The notes under the pieces: model-generated
Told to the model about the DNA's origin: nothing
Database searches by the model: none
The model's input: the letters and a program-made list of their open reading frames with translations, nothing else
Position numbers and translations under genes: made by a program
NCBI GenBank assembly: GCA_025353585.1
Contig: JANXOM010000392.1
Coordinates: forward strand, 1-32,694
Length of the DNA: 32,694 bases
Direction of reading: 5' to 3'
Source: Deltaproteobacteria bacterium
GTDB lineage: Bacteria; Myxococcota_A; Polyangia; Haliangiales; Haliangiaceae
Shown: one piece after another, positions 10,384 through 20,160 of the stretch
Numbering within the stretch: the first letter of the stretch is position 1
Layout: each line of letters opens with the position of its first letter

Positions 10384-11310
10384 TCAGTTCGCGCCCGAAC
10401 TCGAGCCCGCGCCCGCGCCCGATCCGGAGCCCGCGGTCGGTACGGGCGTCAGCAGGGCGTGATCGACCCGCGTCTGCGCCTCGGTGAGGGCGACCCTCGT
10501 CCCATCATCGATCAGCTGGTCCAGCGAACCCAAAAGCTGCGCCGTGAGCCCGTCGAACAGCAGCGCCGGCCGCGCCTTGAGCCCGTCGAGGTACCCCTGC
10601 GCCTGCGTGAAGGCGTCGTTCGCCTTGCCGCACAGGTCCTTCAGCTTGTTGCCGCCGCCCGACAGCTTCGCCATCGCGCACGCGCCGCGCAGCAGGTCCG
10701 CCACCTCCGAGAGCTGCGTGACGAGCGGGGCGAGCGCCGTCTGGATCGTCTCGCTCGTCTGCTTCGCGTACGGCTGTACGAGCCCGCGGACCTGCGAGGA
10801 GATCTGCACCCGCGCGTCCGCCAGGCTCTTCGCGTAGCCCGTACCGGCGATCAGCTTGTCGAGCTCTTGGCGCAGATCGGTGAGCCGCTTCGAGACCTCG
10901 CCGAGGTCGCCGCGGAACGCGCGCAGCTGCTTCACGGAGTCCGCGAGCGTCTGCACGATCGCGTCGACGACCTTCAGCTTGTCGGAGCGGGCGGCGATCG
11001 TCTTCCAGGCGTCCAGCTGGCGGATGCCGTCGAGGAGCTCGATCGGCGCGGCCAGGAGATCCACCTTGTCGAGCAGCGAGCCGAGCTCTTCGATGCGCGT
11101 CTGCTGCGCCTGCAGCGCGGCGATCTTCGGCGCCGTGATCACCACGACGCACGCGCCGCCCGGGCCGGGCAGGCTGCCCGCGGCGCACGCTGCCGGCGCC
11201 GGGACCACCGCCGAGCCCGCCGCCGAGCCCGCGCCCGCGTCGGTCTTCCCGCCGCCGCAGCTCGCCCCGCACGCCAGTACCGCCGCGATCGCGATCGCCG
11301 TGATCCTCAT
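10384..11310 (-). CDS. Helical lipoprotein of unknown function
   Basis: 308 residues from ATG 11310. A signal peptide (MRITAIAIAAVLAC) gives a lipid cysteine at either C14 or, less likely, C18. A Gly/Ala/Ser linker and a short CAAGSLPGPGGAC motif lead into about 220 residues of heptad-rich helix (for example RIEELGSLLDKVDLL and RLTDLRQELDKLI), likely coiled-coil. A Ser/Gly/Ala tail (GSGSGAGAGSSSG) follows. An ATG at 11328 is also in frame, but it would put the -10-like TACGGT inside the coding sequence and extend the signal peptide with MRYGRR. I do not recognise the family. It is divergent from the ABC-F gene. Confidence 0.75.
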   Translation of the reverse strand: MRITAIAIAAVLACGASCGGGKTDAGAGSAAGSAVVPAPAACAAGSLPGPGGACVVVITAPKIAALQAQQTRIEELGSLLDKVDLLAAPIELLDGIRQLDAWKTIAARSDKLKVVDAIVQTLADSVKQLRAFRGDLGEVSKRLTDLRQELDKLIAGTGYAKSLADARVQISSQVRGLVQPYAKQTSETIQTALAPLVTQLSEVADLLRGACAMAKLSGGGNKLKDLCGKANDAFTQAQGYLDGLKARPALLFDGLTAQLLGSLDQLIDDGTRVALTEAQTRVDHALLTPVPTAGSGSGAGAGSSSGAN

Positions 11311-11316
11311 GCGCCG

Positions 11317-11322
11317 ACCGTA
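11317..11322 (-). promoter_or_regulatory. -10-like hexamer TACGGT before the helical lipoprotein
   Basis: TACGGT ends 6 nt before ATG 11310 in a 38-bp divergent spacer. On the plus strand a weaker TATGTA (11334-11339) precedes the ABC-F ATG by 9 nt. Confidence 0.42.
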
Positions 11323-11348
11323 ACGCATCGTGCTATGTAGCGCACCTC

Positions 11349-13361
<2,013 letters not shown>

Positions 13362-13371
13362 CCGGATCTGA

Positions 13372-13377
13372 TACGAT
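13372..13377 (+). promoter_or_regulatory. -10-like hexamer TACGAT before the soluble kinase
   Basis: TACGAT ends 8 nt before GTG 13386, in the 24-nt gap after the ABC-F gene. Confidence 0.45.
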
Positions 13378-13385
13378 AGCCCCAC

Positions 13386-14534
13386 GTGGGCAATCTCAAC
13401 GGCCAGACGATCGACGGCAAGTATCACCTGGTCGAGGTGGCGGGCGAGGGTGGCATGGCCACGGTCTACAAGGCCGTGGTCAAGGGCGCGGCGGGGTTCC
13501 AGCGCGCCGTCGCGGTGAAGCACATCCGTCCCGAGTTCCGCGCGCTCAAGAACTACATCGACATGTTCATCGAGGAGGCGCGCGTCGGCAGCGAGCTCGG
13601 CCACCCGAACATCGTCCAGGTGCAGGACTTCGTCAGCGAGAACAACAGCTACTACCTCGTCATGGAGTGGGTCGACGGCATCGACCTGTCGACGTTCATC
13701 AAGACGTATCGCGACAGTAAGCGCGATGTCCCGTGGCCGCTCGCCGTCGCGATCGGGATCGGCACGCTGCGCGGCCTCGGCGCGGCCCACGATCGCGTCG
13801 CCCCCGACGGGACGCCGTCCCCCGTCATCCATCGCGATGTCTCGCCGCACAACGTGATGCTCGGCATCAACGGCGTCGTGAAGCTGTCGGACTTCGGCCT
13901 CGCGCGCGCGCGCGACCGGGCGGCGAGCCTGACGGCGCCGGGCACCGTGAAGGGCAAGCTCAGCTACCTCGCGCCCGAGGTCACGTTCGGCAAGCCGAAC
14001 ACCACGCAGTCGGATCTGTTCGGCGTGGGCAGCGTCCTGTGGGAGACCCTCGTCGGCGAGCGGCTGTTCGACGGCAAGAGCGACGTCGAGATCTTCAAGA
14101 AGATCCGCGCGTGCCAGGTGCCGCCGGTGAGCGATCGCCGCAAGGACGTGCCGGCCGCGCTGAGCGCCGTGCTCGAGACCGCGCTGCAGGCGGATCCCGC
14201 CAACCGATACGCGACCGCCGAGGAGTTCGCCCACGCGCTCGGCCAGGTGATGAAGCAGGCCGTCGGCAACGCGGCGAGCGGCCTCGGCGTCGCGGTCGCC
14301 GACGCGCGCGCGCGGTTGCGGAGCGACGCGACGGACCACATGTCCACGACGGACTACAAGAGCCAGCCGGCGTCGATGTCGGGCTCGCAGGACGTGGAGT
14401 TCTCGAAGGCGGATCTGAACGTGGAGCCGATCGAGCTGACGCAGCCGAAGCGCCCCGCGCTCTCCGGCGCGGTCACCGAGCCGGCGATCAAGCGCACCGG
14501 CACGCCGCCGCCGTTCGTGCCGCCGAAGAAGTAG
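13386..14534 (+). CDS. Soluble Ser/Thr protein kinase
   Basis: 382 residues from GTG 13386. The kinase domain (about 13-280) is complete: Gly loop GEGGMATV (20-27), K45 in VAVKHI, helix-C E64, HRDVSPHN (149-156), DFG (169-171) and APEVTFG. The C-terminal ~100 residues are polar and disordered, ending in a Pro/Lys-rich tail (PPPFVPPKK) with no membrane span, unlike the kinase at the left edge. It should phosphorylate Ser/Thr on unknown targets in the cytoplasm. It follows the ABC-F gene by 24 nt on the same strand. Myxobacteria carry many such kinases, so neighbours say little about substrate. Confidence 0.93.
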   Translation: MGNLNGQTIDGKYHLVEVAGEGGMATVYKAVVKGAAGFQRAVAVKHIRPEFRALKNYIDMFIEEARVGSELGHPNIVQVQDFVSENNSYYLVMEWVDGIDLSTFIKTYRDSKRDVPWPLAVAIGIGTLRGLGAAHDRVAPDGTPSPVIHRDVSPHNVMLGINGVVKLSDFGLARARDRAASLTAPGTVKGKLSYLAPEVTFGKPNTTQSDLFGVGSVLWETLVGERLFDGKSDVEIFKKIRACQVPPVSDRRKDVPAALSAVLETALQADPANRYATAEEFAHALGQVMKQAVGNAASGLGVAVADARARLRSDATDHMSTTDYKSQPASMSGSQDVEFSKADLNVEPIELTQPKRPALSGAVTEPAIKRTGTPPPFVPPKK

Positions 14535-14552
14535 CGCCGCGGCGGGCTGCAG

Positions 14553-15725
14553 ATGTCATCGCCCACCGGCTGGAGACGGGTCGCGCTGCTGCTGTTCGCG
14601 GTTGGCTGGGGCGCCAACCACTTCGGCGCGCTGTTGCTCGTCTATCGCGAGAGGCTGCACCTCGATCCGACGGCGCCGGCGCTGATGTTCGGCGTGTACG
14701 CGATCGGGCTCGTGCCGGGGCTCTTGCTCTCGGGCCCGCTCTCCGACCGCTACGGACGGCGCGCGATCGTGCTGCCCGCGGCCGGGGCGGCGCTGGCGGC
14801 GAGCGTGTTCCTCGGCGCGTTCGGCGACAGCTTCCCCGCGCTGCTCGCGGGGCGGTTGCTCTACGGCATGGCGGCGGGCTCGGTCATGAACCCGGGCGCG
14901 GTCTGGGTGCTCGAGCTCTCGGCGGCGCGCCGCGAGGCGACCGACGCGGTCGTGGCGCCCGGCGTCGGGGCGCGGCGGGCGACCATCGCGCTCTCCGCGG
15001 GCTTCGGGTTCGGGCCGCTCGCGACCGGCGTGCTCGCCCAGTGGGCGCCGCTGCCGACGGTGCTGCCGTTCGTGGCCCACGCCGCGATGCTCGTGGTGGC
15101 GCTCGCGGTCGCGATCGGCGCGCCGGTTCCGCCGCCGCGGCCGCGCACCGCCGGCCCGCTGCTGCGCCTCGGCCTCGACCGCACCAACCGGCGCGGCTTC
15201 CTGCGCGCCGTCGCGAGCATGGCGCCGTTCGTGTTCGGCTTCGCGTCGATCGCGTTCGCGGTGTTGCCCGGGATGCTCGGCACGGCCGCGCTCGGCAGCG
15301 CGCCGATCGCGTACGTCGGCCTCCTCGGCGCCATCACGCTCGGCGCCGGCGTGCTCGCGCAGCCCGCGACGCGTGGCCTCGACGCCACGACCAGCGCGCG
15401 CCTCGGCCTCGCGATCGGTGCTCTCGGCACCGCGGCCGGCGCAGCGGCCGTGGCCGGTCCCACGCCGGCGTTGCTCCTGGTGGCGGCGCCGATCCTCGGC
15501 GCGGGCTACGGCATCTGCATGACGGCGGGCCTGCGCAACGTGGAGGTCCTGGCGCGGCCCGAAACGCGCGGCGGCCTCACGGGGCTCTACTACGTCACGA
15601 CGTACATCGGCTTCGCCGTGCCCTACGCGCTGGCCCTCGCCGCCGCCCACGTCTCCCCGGCGACGGCCCTCGTCTGTCTCGGCGCCCTCGCCCTCCTCGC
15701 CGCCGTCACCCTCCGCCGGCCCTGA
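14553..15725 (+). CDS. MFS transporter
   Basis: 390 residues with about twelve hydrophobic segments, starting with ALLLFAVGWGANHFGALLL. The loop between helices 2 and 3 has the major-facilitator motif SGPLSDRYGRR. It is a single-subunit inner membrane transporter. The substrate is not deducible, and the length and motif fit drug/metabolite exporters in general. It starts 18 nt after the kinase stop and could share its transcript. Its end faces the convergent MHS-type transporter across a strong hairpin. Confidence 0.88.
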   Translation: MSSPTGWRRVALLLFAVGWGANHFGALLLVYRERLHLDPTAPALMFGVYAIGLVPGLLLSGPLSDRYGRRAIVLPAAGAALAASVFLGAFGDSFPALLAGRLLYGMAAGSVMNPGAVWVLELSAARREATDAVVAPGVGARRATIALSAGFGFGPLATGVLAQWAPLPTVLPFVAHAAMLVVALAVAIGAPVPPPRPRTAGPLLRLGLDRTNRRGFLRAVASMAPFVFGFASIAFAVLPGMLGTAALGSAPIAYVGLLGAITLGAGVLAQPATRGLDATTSARLGLAIGALGTAAGAAAVAGPTPALLLVAAPILGAGYGICMTAGLRNVEVLARPETRGGLTGLYYVTTYIGFAVPYALALAAAHVSPATALVCLGALALLAAVTLRRP

Positions 15726-15759
15726 TGGGTCGGCCTCCCGGCCGGTGTCCGGCCCCCGG

Positions 15760-15788
15760 ACTAACAGGGGCCTGGCCCCGTTGTTAGT
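15760..15788. terminator. Hairpin between convergent transporter genes
   Basis: The arms start with ACTAACA and GGGGCC and are mirrored by GGCCCC and TGTTAGT around a one-base loop, with a 2-base bulge on the right arm. It lies 34 nt after the MFS stop and 9 nt after the stop of the opposing gene, so it could end transcription both ways. No U-tract follows. The GGGGCC core also resembles dispersed repeats of REP type. Confidence 0.6.
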
Positions 15789-15797
15789 GATGTTGGT

Positions 15798-17054
15798 TCA
15801 GTCGGAGAGGGAGCGGGCGTTGGTCTCGCGCATCGGCAGGATGATCGCCAGGCCAACGACGCCATAGACCATGACGTAGAACGCCGGGGCGAGCGGCATG
15901 TCGAGCGCGGAGGTCAACCAGGTGGAGACGAACGGGGCGAGGCCGCCGGCGAGCGCCAGCGTGATGCTGTACGCGACGCTCATCGACGTCACCCGCGAGC
16001 GCAGCGGGAAGATCTCGACGACCATCGCGCCCTGGAGCCCGAGCGCCATGCCGATCGGGACCGCGAACAGGAGCTGGCCGGCCGCGAAGCGGAGCGGCGA
16101 GCCGTCCAGCATCAACCGCAGCGACGGATACGCCGCCGCGAGCATGGCCACCGTCAGCACCAGCATCAGGCGCCGCCGCCCGAGCTTGTCCGACAGCCAC
16201 CCGCCGAGCGGTTTGCACCCGAGGGCCACGACGAGCACGAGCGTGTTCGCGAGCAAGAAGTCCGCGCCGTCCACGCCGGCCTTGCGCTGTCCGACGGCGA
16301 ACGTGAACACGAGGTAGTACGCCGCGTTCGTCATGGCGACGATGCCGAACGTCTGCCCGATCGGCCTGGCGTCCGCGAGCAGCGACGACCACAGCGGCGG
16401 CCGCACCGCCGCGGCCTTCACGCCCGCCTCCGGCTCGACGATCCCGTGCCGCAGGAAGTACCCCGCGATGCAGAAGACGATCGAGAAGATGAAGGGCAGC
16501 CGCCAGGCCCAATCGGCGACCGCCGCCGCGCCGAACACGGAGCTGACGAGGTACGCCGACCCCGAGCCGAGGATGAACCCGATGGTGGTGCCGGCCGCCG
16601 TGGAGCTGCTGATGAGGCCGCGGTGCGTCTTCGCCGCGAGCTCCGTGGTGTAGACCATCGAGCCCGTGAACTCGCCGCCGAGCGAGAAGCCCTGCACGAG
16701 GCGCACGAGCACGAGGAGGATCGGCGCGGCCACGCCGATCTGGGCGTGCGTCGGCAGGAGGCCGATCGCGAGCGTCGAGCCGCCCATGAGGCTGATGGAC
16801 AGCGTGAGCAGCGCGCGGCGCCCGATGCGATCGCCGACCTGGCCGAGCACGACGCTGCCGACCGGCCGCGCGATGAAGCCGAGCGCGAACACGGCGAACG
16901 CGAGGAGCTGCTGCGCCGTCGGGCTCGAGGCCGGGAAGAACTGCTTGCCGATGTCGTCGGCGAAGTAGCCGTACACGGCGAAGTCGAACCACTCGAGGAC
17001 GTTGCCGATGAGCCCGGCGAGCGCGGTCCGGGCGTGGGATTGCTCGGCGCTCAT
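15798..17054 (-). CDS. MFS transporter, metabolite:H+ symporter (MHS) type
   Basis: 418 residues. The N-terminus NVLEWFDFAVYGYFAD, the loop GQVGDRIGRR and the segment RLVQGFSLGGEFTG are characteristic of the MHS branch (ProP, KgtP, citrate and shikimate-type symporters). About twelve membrane helices are seen. It is expected to import an organic acid, betaine or similar small solute with H+; which one cannot be told from sequence. ATG 17054 is the natural family start. A TAGGCT hexamer (17073-17078) lies 18 nt upstream, giving at most a short leader. Gene order suggests a single transcription unit ending at the hairpin. Confidence 0.92.
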   Translation of the reverse strand: MSAEQSHARTALAGLIGNVLEWFDFAVYGYFADDIGKQFFPASSPTAQQLLAFAVFALGFIARPVGSVVLGQVGDRIGRRALLTLSISLMGGSTLAIGLLPTHAQIGVAAPILLVLVRLVQGFSLGGEFTGSMVYTTELAAKTHRGLISSSTAAGTTIGFILGSGSAYLVSSVFGAAAVADWAWRLPFIFSIVFCIAGYFLRHGIVEPEAGVKAAAVRPPLWSSLLADARPIGQTFGIVAMTNAAYYLVFTFAVGQRKAGVDGADFLLANTLVLVVALGCKPLGGWLSDKLGRRRLMLVLTVAMLAAAYPSLRLMLDGSPLRFAAGQLLFAVPIGMALGLQGAMVVEIFPLRSRVTSMSVAYSITLALAGGLAPFVSTWLTSALDMPLAPAFYVMVYGVVGLAIILPMRETNARSLSD

Positions 17055-17097
17055 CGGGGGCTCACGCGGGGCAGCCTACCCCGAAGCGTGACCCGCG

Positions 17098-18132
17098 CTA
17101 TTTCTCCATGCCGTCTTCGTAGCGATTGCGGCCCTGGAACTCGAGCATCCAGCCCGGGTACTCCGGCGGCAGCGCCGAGACGCGGTCGAGCGTGGCGAGC
17201 TCGTCGGCGGTGAGCTCGACCGCCGCGGCCGCGAGGTTGTCGGCGAGCTGCTCGTCGGTCTTCGCCCCGATGATCACCGAGGTCACGGCCGGCTTCGCGA
17301 GCAGGTACGCGAGCGCGATCTGGGCGACGGACACGCCGTGCTCCTTGGCGATCGGCCGCATCGCCTCCACGCACTGCGCGGCCCGCGGCTTGTCGACGAG
17401 CGGGAAGTCGAACGCGGCGCGGCGCGTGCCCTCGGGCGGCTTGCCGTCGGCGCCCGTCTTGCCGGACAGGAGGCCGCCGGCGAGCGGCGACCACGGGAGG
17501 ATGCCGAGGCCCTCGCTCTCGGCGAGCGGGACGATCTCGCGCTCGATGTCGCGCGACGCGACCGTGTAGAACATCTGCGCCGACACGAAGCGCGCCTTGC
17601 CCGCGCGGTCCGCCGTCGCGAGCGCCTTCATCGCGAACCACGCGGGCAGGTTGCAGAAGCCCACGTAGCGCGCCTTGCCGCTCTGCACGACGGCGTCGAG
17701 CGCGTCCACCTGCTCCTCGACGGGCGTCGACGGGTCGTACCCGTGGATCTGGTAGAGGTCGACGTAGTCGAGCCCGAGGCGCGCGAGGCTCGCGTCGATC
17801 GACGCGAGGATGTGCTTGCGCGAGAGCCCCGAGTTGTTCGGACCCTTCGCCACGCGGCCGAGCACCTTCGTCGCGATCACCACGTCGTCGCGCTGCGTGC
17901 CGAGCTTCGCGAGCGCCTGGCCGAGGAGCTTCTCGCTCTCGCCCTCGTGATAGACGTTCGCCGTGTCGATGAAGTTGATGCCCGCGTCGAACGCGGTGCG
18001 CAGCTGCCCGGCGACCGCGTCGAGCCCGAGCTTGCCGATGACCTCCCAGAAGCCCTTGCCGCCGTAGGTCATCGTGCCGAGACAGAGCTGCGAGACGTAG
18101 AGGCCGCTGCGGCCGAGGCGCTTGTAGTTCAT
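17098..18132 (-). CDS. Aldo/keto reductase
   Basis: 344 residues of the NADPH-dependent TIM-barrel family. The N-terminus is MNYKRLGRSGLYVSQLCLGT. The catalytic tetrad can be placed in FIDTANVYHEGESE (Asp, Tyr), VVIATKVLG (Lys) and LYQIHGYD (His). The C-terminal cofactor segment is TSVIIGAKTDEQLADNL. It matches the AKR group of YghZ/KvbA-like and PhnO-type oxidoreductases annotated as aldo/keto reductase. It probably reduces small aldehydes; the physiological substrate is unknown. It starts 12 nt after the apaH stop, with a TACCGT hexamer 6 nt before the ATG. Confidence 0.93.
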   Translation of the reverse strand: MNYKRLGRSGLYVSQLCLGTMTYGGKGFWEVIGKLGLDAVAGQLRTAFDAGINFIDTANVYHEGESEKLLGQALAKLGTQRDDVVIATKVLGRVAKGPNNSGLSRKHILASIDASLARLGLDYVDLYQIHGYDPSTPVEEQVDALDAVVQSGKARYVGFCNLPAWFAMKALATADRAGKARFVSAQMFYTVASRDIEREIVPLAESEGLGILPWSPLAGGLLSGKTGADGKPPEGTRRAAFDFPLVDKPRAAQCVEAMRPIAKEHGVSVAQIALAYLLAKPAVTSVIIGAKTDEQLADNLAAAAVELTADELATLDRVSALPPEYPGWMLEFQGRNRYEDGMEK

Positions 18133-18138
18133 GCCACG

Positions 18139-18144
18139 ACGGTA
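18139..18144 (-). promoter_or_regulatory. -10-like hexamer TACCGT before the aldo/keto reductase
   Basis: TACCGT ends 6 nt before ATG 18132 and fills the gap after the apaH stop, a possible internal leaderless promoter. Confidence 0.4.
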
Positions 18145-18954
18145 CTAGGACGCGCTCTCGACCGCCTTGACCTGAAACACCGCCCGATCGGGCAGGCGCA
18201 GGGCGGTGAGCGCGCGCCCCCAGACGCAGCCGGTGTCGAGGCCGAGGTGGTGCGGCCCCACGTCGAGGCCGAGCGCCGCCCAGTGGCCGAAGACAGCCGT
18301 GTGCGTCGCCCACGCCGCGTCGGTAAAGCCGAACCACGGGAGGTTCCCGGCGGGCGCCTGCGCGGGCGCGCCATCGAACGTCGGGTCGGAGCGGCCGTCC
18401 GCGAAGCACGTCCGCACGCGCACGAAGTACGACAGGATCGCGCGCCAGCGCTCGCCGCTGACGAGGCGCGATGACCACGGCCCGGCGGGGCCCGGGACGT
18501 GCGCGAGGAAGGCGCGCCAGCTCGGGGCGCGCAGCTCGTGCTCGATCTCGGCGGCGCGCGCGCGGATGTCGTCGATCGTCCAGCGCGGATGGAAGCCCGC
18601 GTGCACCATCGCGAAGCCGTCGGCGACGTGGACGAGCGGGCGCGCGCGGAGCCAGTCGAGGAGCTCGTCGCGATCGGGCGCGGCGAGGACGTCCCCGAGC
18701 GTGTCGCGCTTCTTCTCCGGCGAGACGCCGGCCGCGCGCGACAGGAGATGGAGATCGTGATTGCCGAGCACGGTGACGACGGACTCGCCTTGCGCGCGCG
18801 CCCAGCGCAGCACGTCGAGCGAGCGCGGCCCGCGGTTGACGAGGTCACCGGTGAGCCACAGCTCGTCGTGGCCGGGGCGATACGCGATCATCGCGAGCAG
18901 GCGCTCGAGGCTCGCCATGCAGCCCTGGACATCGCCGATGGCGTAGCGGGCCAC
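18145..18954 (-). CDS. apaH: Symmetrical bis(5'-nucleosyl)-tetraphosphatase
   Basis: 269 residues from GTG 18954, near the 280 of E. coli ApaH. It is a PPP-type metallophosphatase with the dimetal motifs AIGDVQGC, LTGDLVNRGP and VTVLGNHDLHLL. Further ApaH features are MVHAGFHPRW and, near the end, AVFGHWAALG and GLDTGCVWG. It hydrolyses Ap4A to two ADP, limiting the alarmone that builds up under stress; this also links to RNA 5'-cap removal in other bacteria. A longer reading from 19047 is rejected because it crosses into the divergent lipoprotein gene. TACCAA lies 5 nt before the GTG, a weaker match to the window's -10 pattern. Confidence 0.93.
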   Translation of the reverse strand: MARYAIGDVQGCMASLERLLAMIAYRPGHDELWLTGDLVNRGPRSLDVLRWARAQGESVVTVLGNHDLHLLSRAAGVSPEKKRDTLGDVLAAPDRDELLDWLRARPLVHVADGFAMVHAGFHPRWTIDDIRARAAEIEHELRAPSWRAFLAHVPGPAGPWSSRLVSGERWRAILSYFVRVRTCFADGRSDPTFDGAPAQAPAGNLPWFGFTDAAWATHTAVFGHWAALGLDVGPHHLGLDTGCVWGRALTALRLPDRAVFQVKAVESAS

Positions 18955-19009
18955 GCCTGTTGGTAGCACGGGCTTGCACCGGGAGCGGCGCGCGCGCGAT
19001 GATCGTCGG

Positions 19010-19480
19010 ATGAAGCTGCTCCTCACGTCCGTCGTGCTCGCGCTCACCGCCGGGGCCGCGCTCCCGGGTTGCTACGCGGAGGAGCGGTACAACGTCGGCT
19101 ATGCGCAGTACGGCGAGCCGCCGGCGGCGACCGAGGTCTATGCCGAGGAGCGGCCGGGCTACGTGTACGTCAACGGCCACTACGACTGGTACAACGGCGG
19201 CTGGGCGTGGCGCGGCGGCTCGTATATCGCCGAGCAGCCGGGGCAGGTCTACATCCAGGGCTCCTGGAACGGCGGCCGCTACTACGGCGGGCGCTGGGAG
19301 CGCGGGCGCGCCGGCTACGTGCACACGGGTGGCTACTGGGAGCCGCGCGGCAACGGGCACGTGTGGCGCGCCGGCGGCTGGGAGCGCGAGCGCGAGGGGC
19401 ACTCGTATGTCCGCGGCGGGTGGCGCACCGACGGCGGGCGGCGGACGTACAGCCGCGGGCACTTCGAGCGCCGGCGGTAG
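19010..19480 (+). CDS. Lipoprotein with WXXGXW-type repeats
   Basis: 156 residues from ATG 19010. The signal peptide ends in the lipobox LPGC (C21). The mature part is made of aromatic/Gly repeats such as GYVYVNGHYDW, WAWRGGSYI, VYIQGSW, GYVHTGGYW, VWRAGGW and YVRGGW, close to the WXXGXW (YXWGXW) repeat families of proteobacterial envelope proteins. The C-terminus is very basic (SRGHFERRR). It is probably surface or periplasm exposed and anchored to a membrane; function is unknown in the family. The upstream in-frame ATG at 18974 adds an Arg-rich stretch before the signal peptide and is less likely. No -10-like hexamer is seen at the usual distance. Confidence 0.8.
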   Translation: MKLLLTSVVLALTAGAALPGCYAEERYNVGYAQYGEPPAATEVYAEERPGYVYVNGHYDWYNGGWAWRGGSYIAEQPGQVYIQGSWNGGRYYGGRWERGRAGYVHTGGYWEPRGNGHVWRAGGWEREREGHSYVRGGWRTDGGRRTYSRGHFERRR

Positions 19481-19564
19481 GCAGAGCTCTCCGAACCCGA
19501 TCTCCGAACTTTCGGTTCCGCATCCCGCTGTGGACGTTCGACGCGTTGCGACGTTGACGCGCTT

Positions 19565-19592
19565 GACCGGAAACGTGGGCGCGTTCGACGTC
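19565..19592 (+). repeat. Left inverted repeat of the cassette
   Basis: A 28-base arm containing AAACGTGGGCGCGTTCGACG. It pairs with the right arm at 20081-20107 with one mismatch and one single-base gap. Confidence 0.85.
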
Positions 19593-19684
19593 TAACGTCA
19601 ACGTCAACTCCACCGTTGTCCACGACCCAACGCCCGTTCTGTTGCGGCGCTGCCGGCTGTCGCTGCCGGCTCTGTCCGGCCGGT

Positions 19685-20023
19685 TCACATCATCTTCGTC
19701 CGCATCGCGACAACGCTCGTCAGCAGATCGGTCCCTCGCTGGAACCTCTCCGTCGTGATGACCCCTTGCAGCTCCAACACGTCGAGCACCGCTGCGCTCT
19801 CCATCGCCGAGCCACGCGCGATCGCGTAGTGCCGCGCCTGATCCGGGCGCGTCCATCGACCGGCTCCCTCCGCGATGCTGAGGGGCTGCGACTGGGCAGC
19901 CCGCCGTAGTTGATCCGTCAGGTCGGCGTGACCCTTCGGCGGGAGCGCCTCGATCACCTAGAGCGCGAGCGCGAGGACGTGAATCGAACGCTGGTAGACC
20001 TCGAGTCGCTGGAAGCTGAGCAT
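19685..20023 (-). pseudogene. Four-helix-bundle (23S intervening-sequence-type) protein, interrupted by in-frame TAG
   Basis: Reading minus from ATG 20023 gives MLSFQRLEVYQRSIHV and LALAL, then an in-frame TAG (19958-19960), then a further 91 codons in the same frame to TGA at 19685. Without the stop it would be about 112 residues, the usual size of the S23/four-helix-bundle family. The family hallmarks are split across the stop: the LEVYQRS start before it, and DLTDQLRRAAQSQPLSIAEG, ARHYAIARGSAMES and the LDVLELQGV helix after it. These proteins are best known from intervening sequences in 23S rRNA genes; no rRNA is nearby. A GTG directly after the TAG could start a truncated product lacking helix 1. 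Confident in the family, fairly confident it is broken. Confidence 0.82.
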
Positions 20024-20080
20024 GGCCGGGTTGTCGGCTACGCGCAGATTTGGTTGCGTGAGGTCAGGCCTCGGGGGCAG

Positions 20081-20107
20081 GACGTCGAACGCGCGCACGT
20101 TTCGGTC
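20081..20107 (-). repeat. Right inverted repeat of the cassette
   Basis: A 27-base arm, the reverse complement of 19565-19592 apart from one substitution (C for G) and one missing base. Confidence 0.85.
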
Positions 20108-20160
20108 GGAAGCGTCGGCGTCTCGATGGGGAACTTCGTTCGACGGAGCGGGCGAGTGAG

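Larger units (their letters stand above)
19550..20123. mobile_element. Inverted-repeat-bounded cassette with a dead four-helix-bundle gene
   Basis: Positions 19481-20160 have no intact gene. They hold a near-perfect inverted repeat (19565-19592 against 20081-20107) with weaker similarity extending about 15 bp outward on each side. Farther out, GTTCCGCATC near 19514 is partly mirrored near 20125-20135. A broken four-helix-bundle gene lies inside. A short GTTGAC-type inverted repeat (19550-19559 with 19596-19605) marks the left end. No transposase is encoded, so movement would need help from elsewhere. The exact ends are uncertain. Confidence 0.55.

Noticed and set aside
19481..20160. A diversity-generating retroelement, because its Avd protein shares the four-helix-bundle fold
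   Set aside because: No reverse transcriptase, template/variable repeat pair or target protein is visible nearby.
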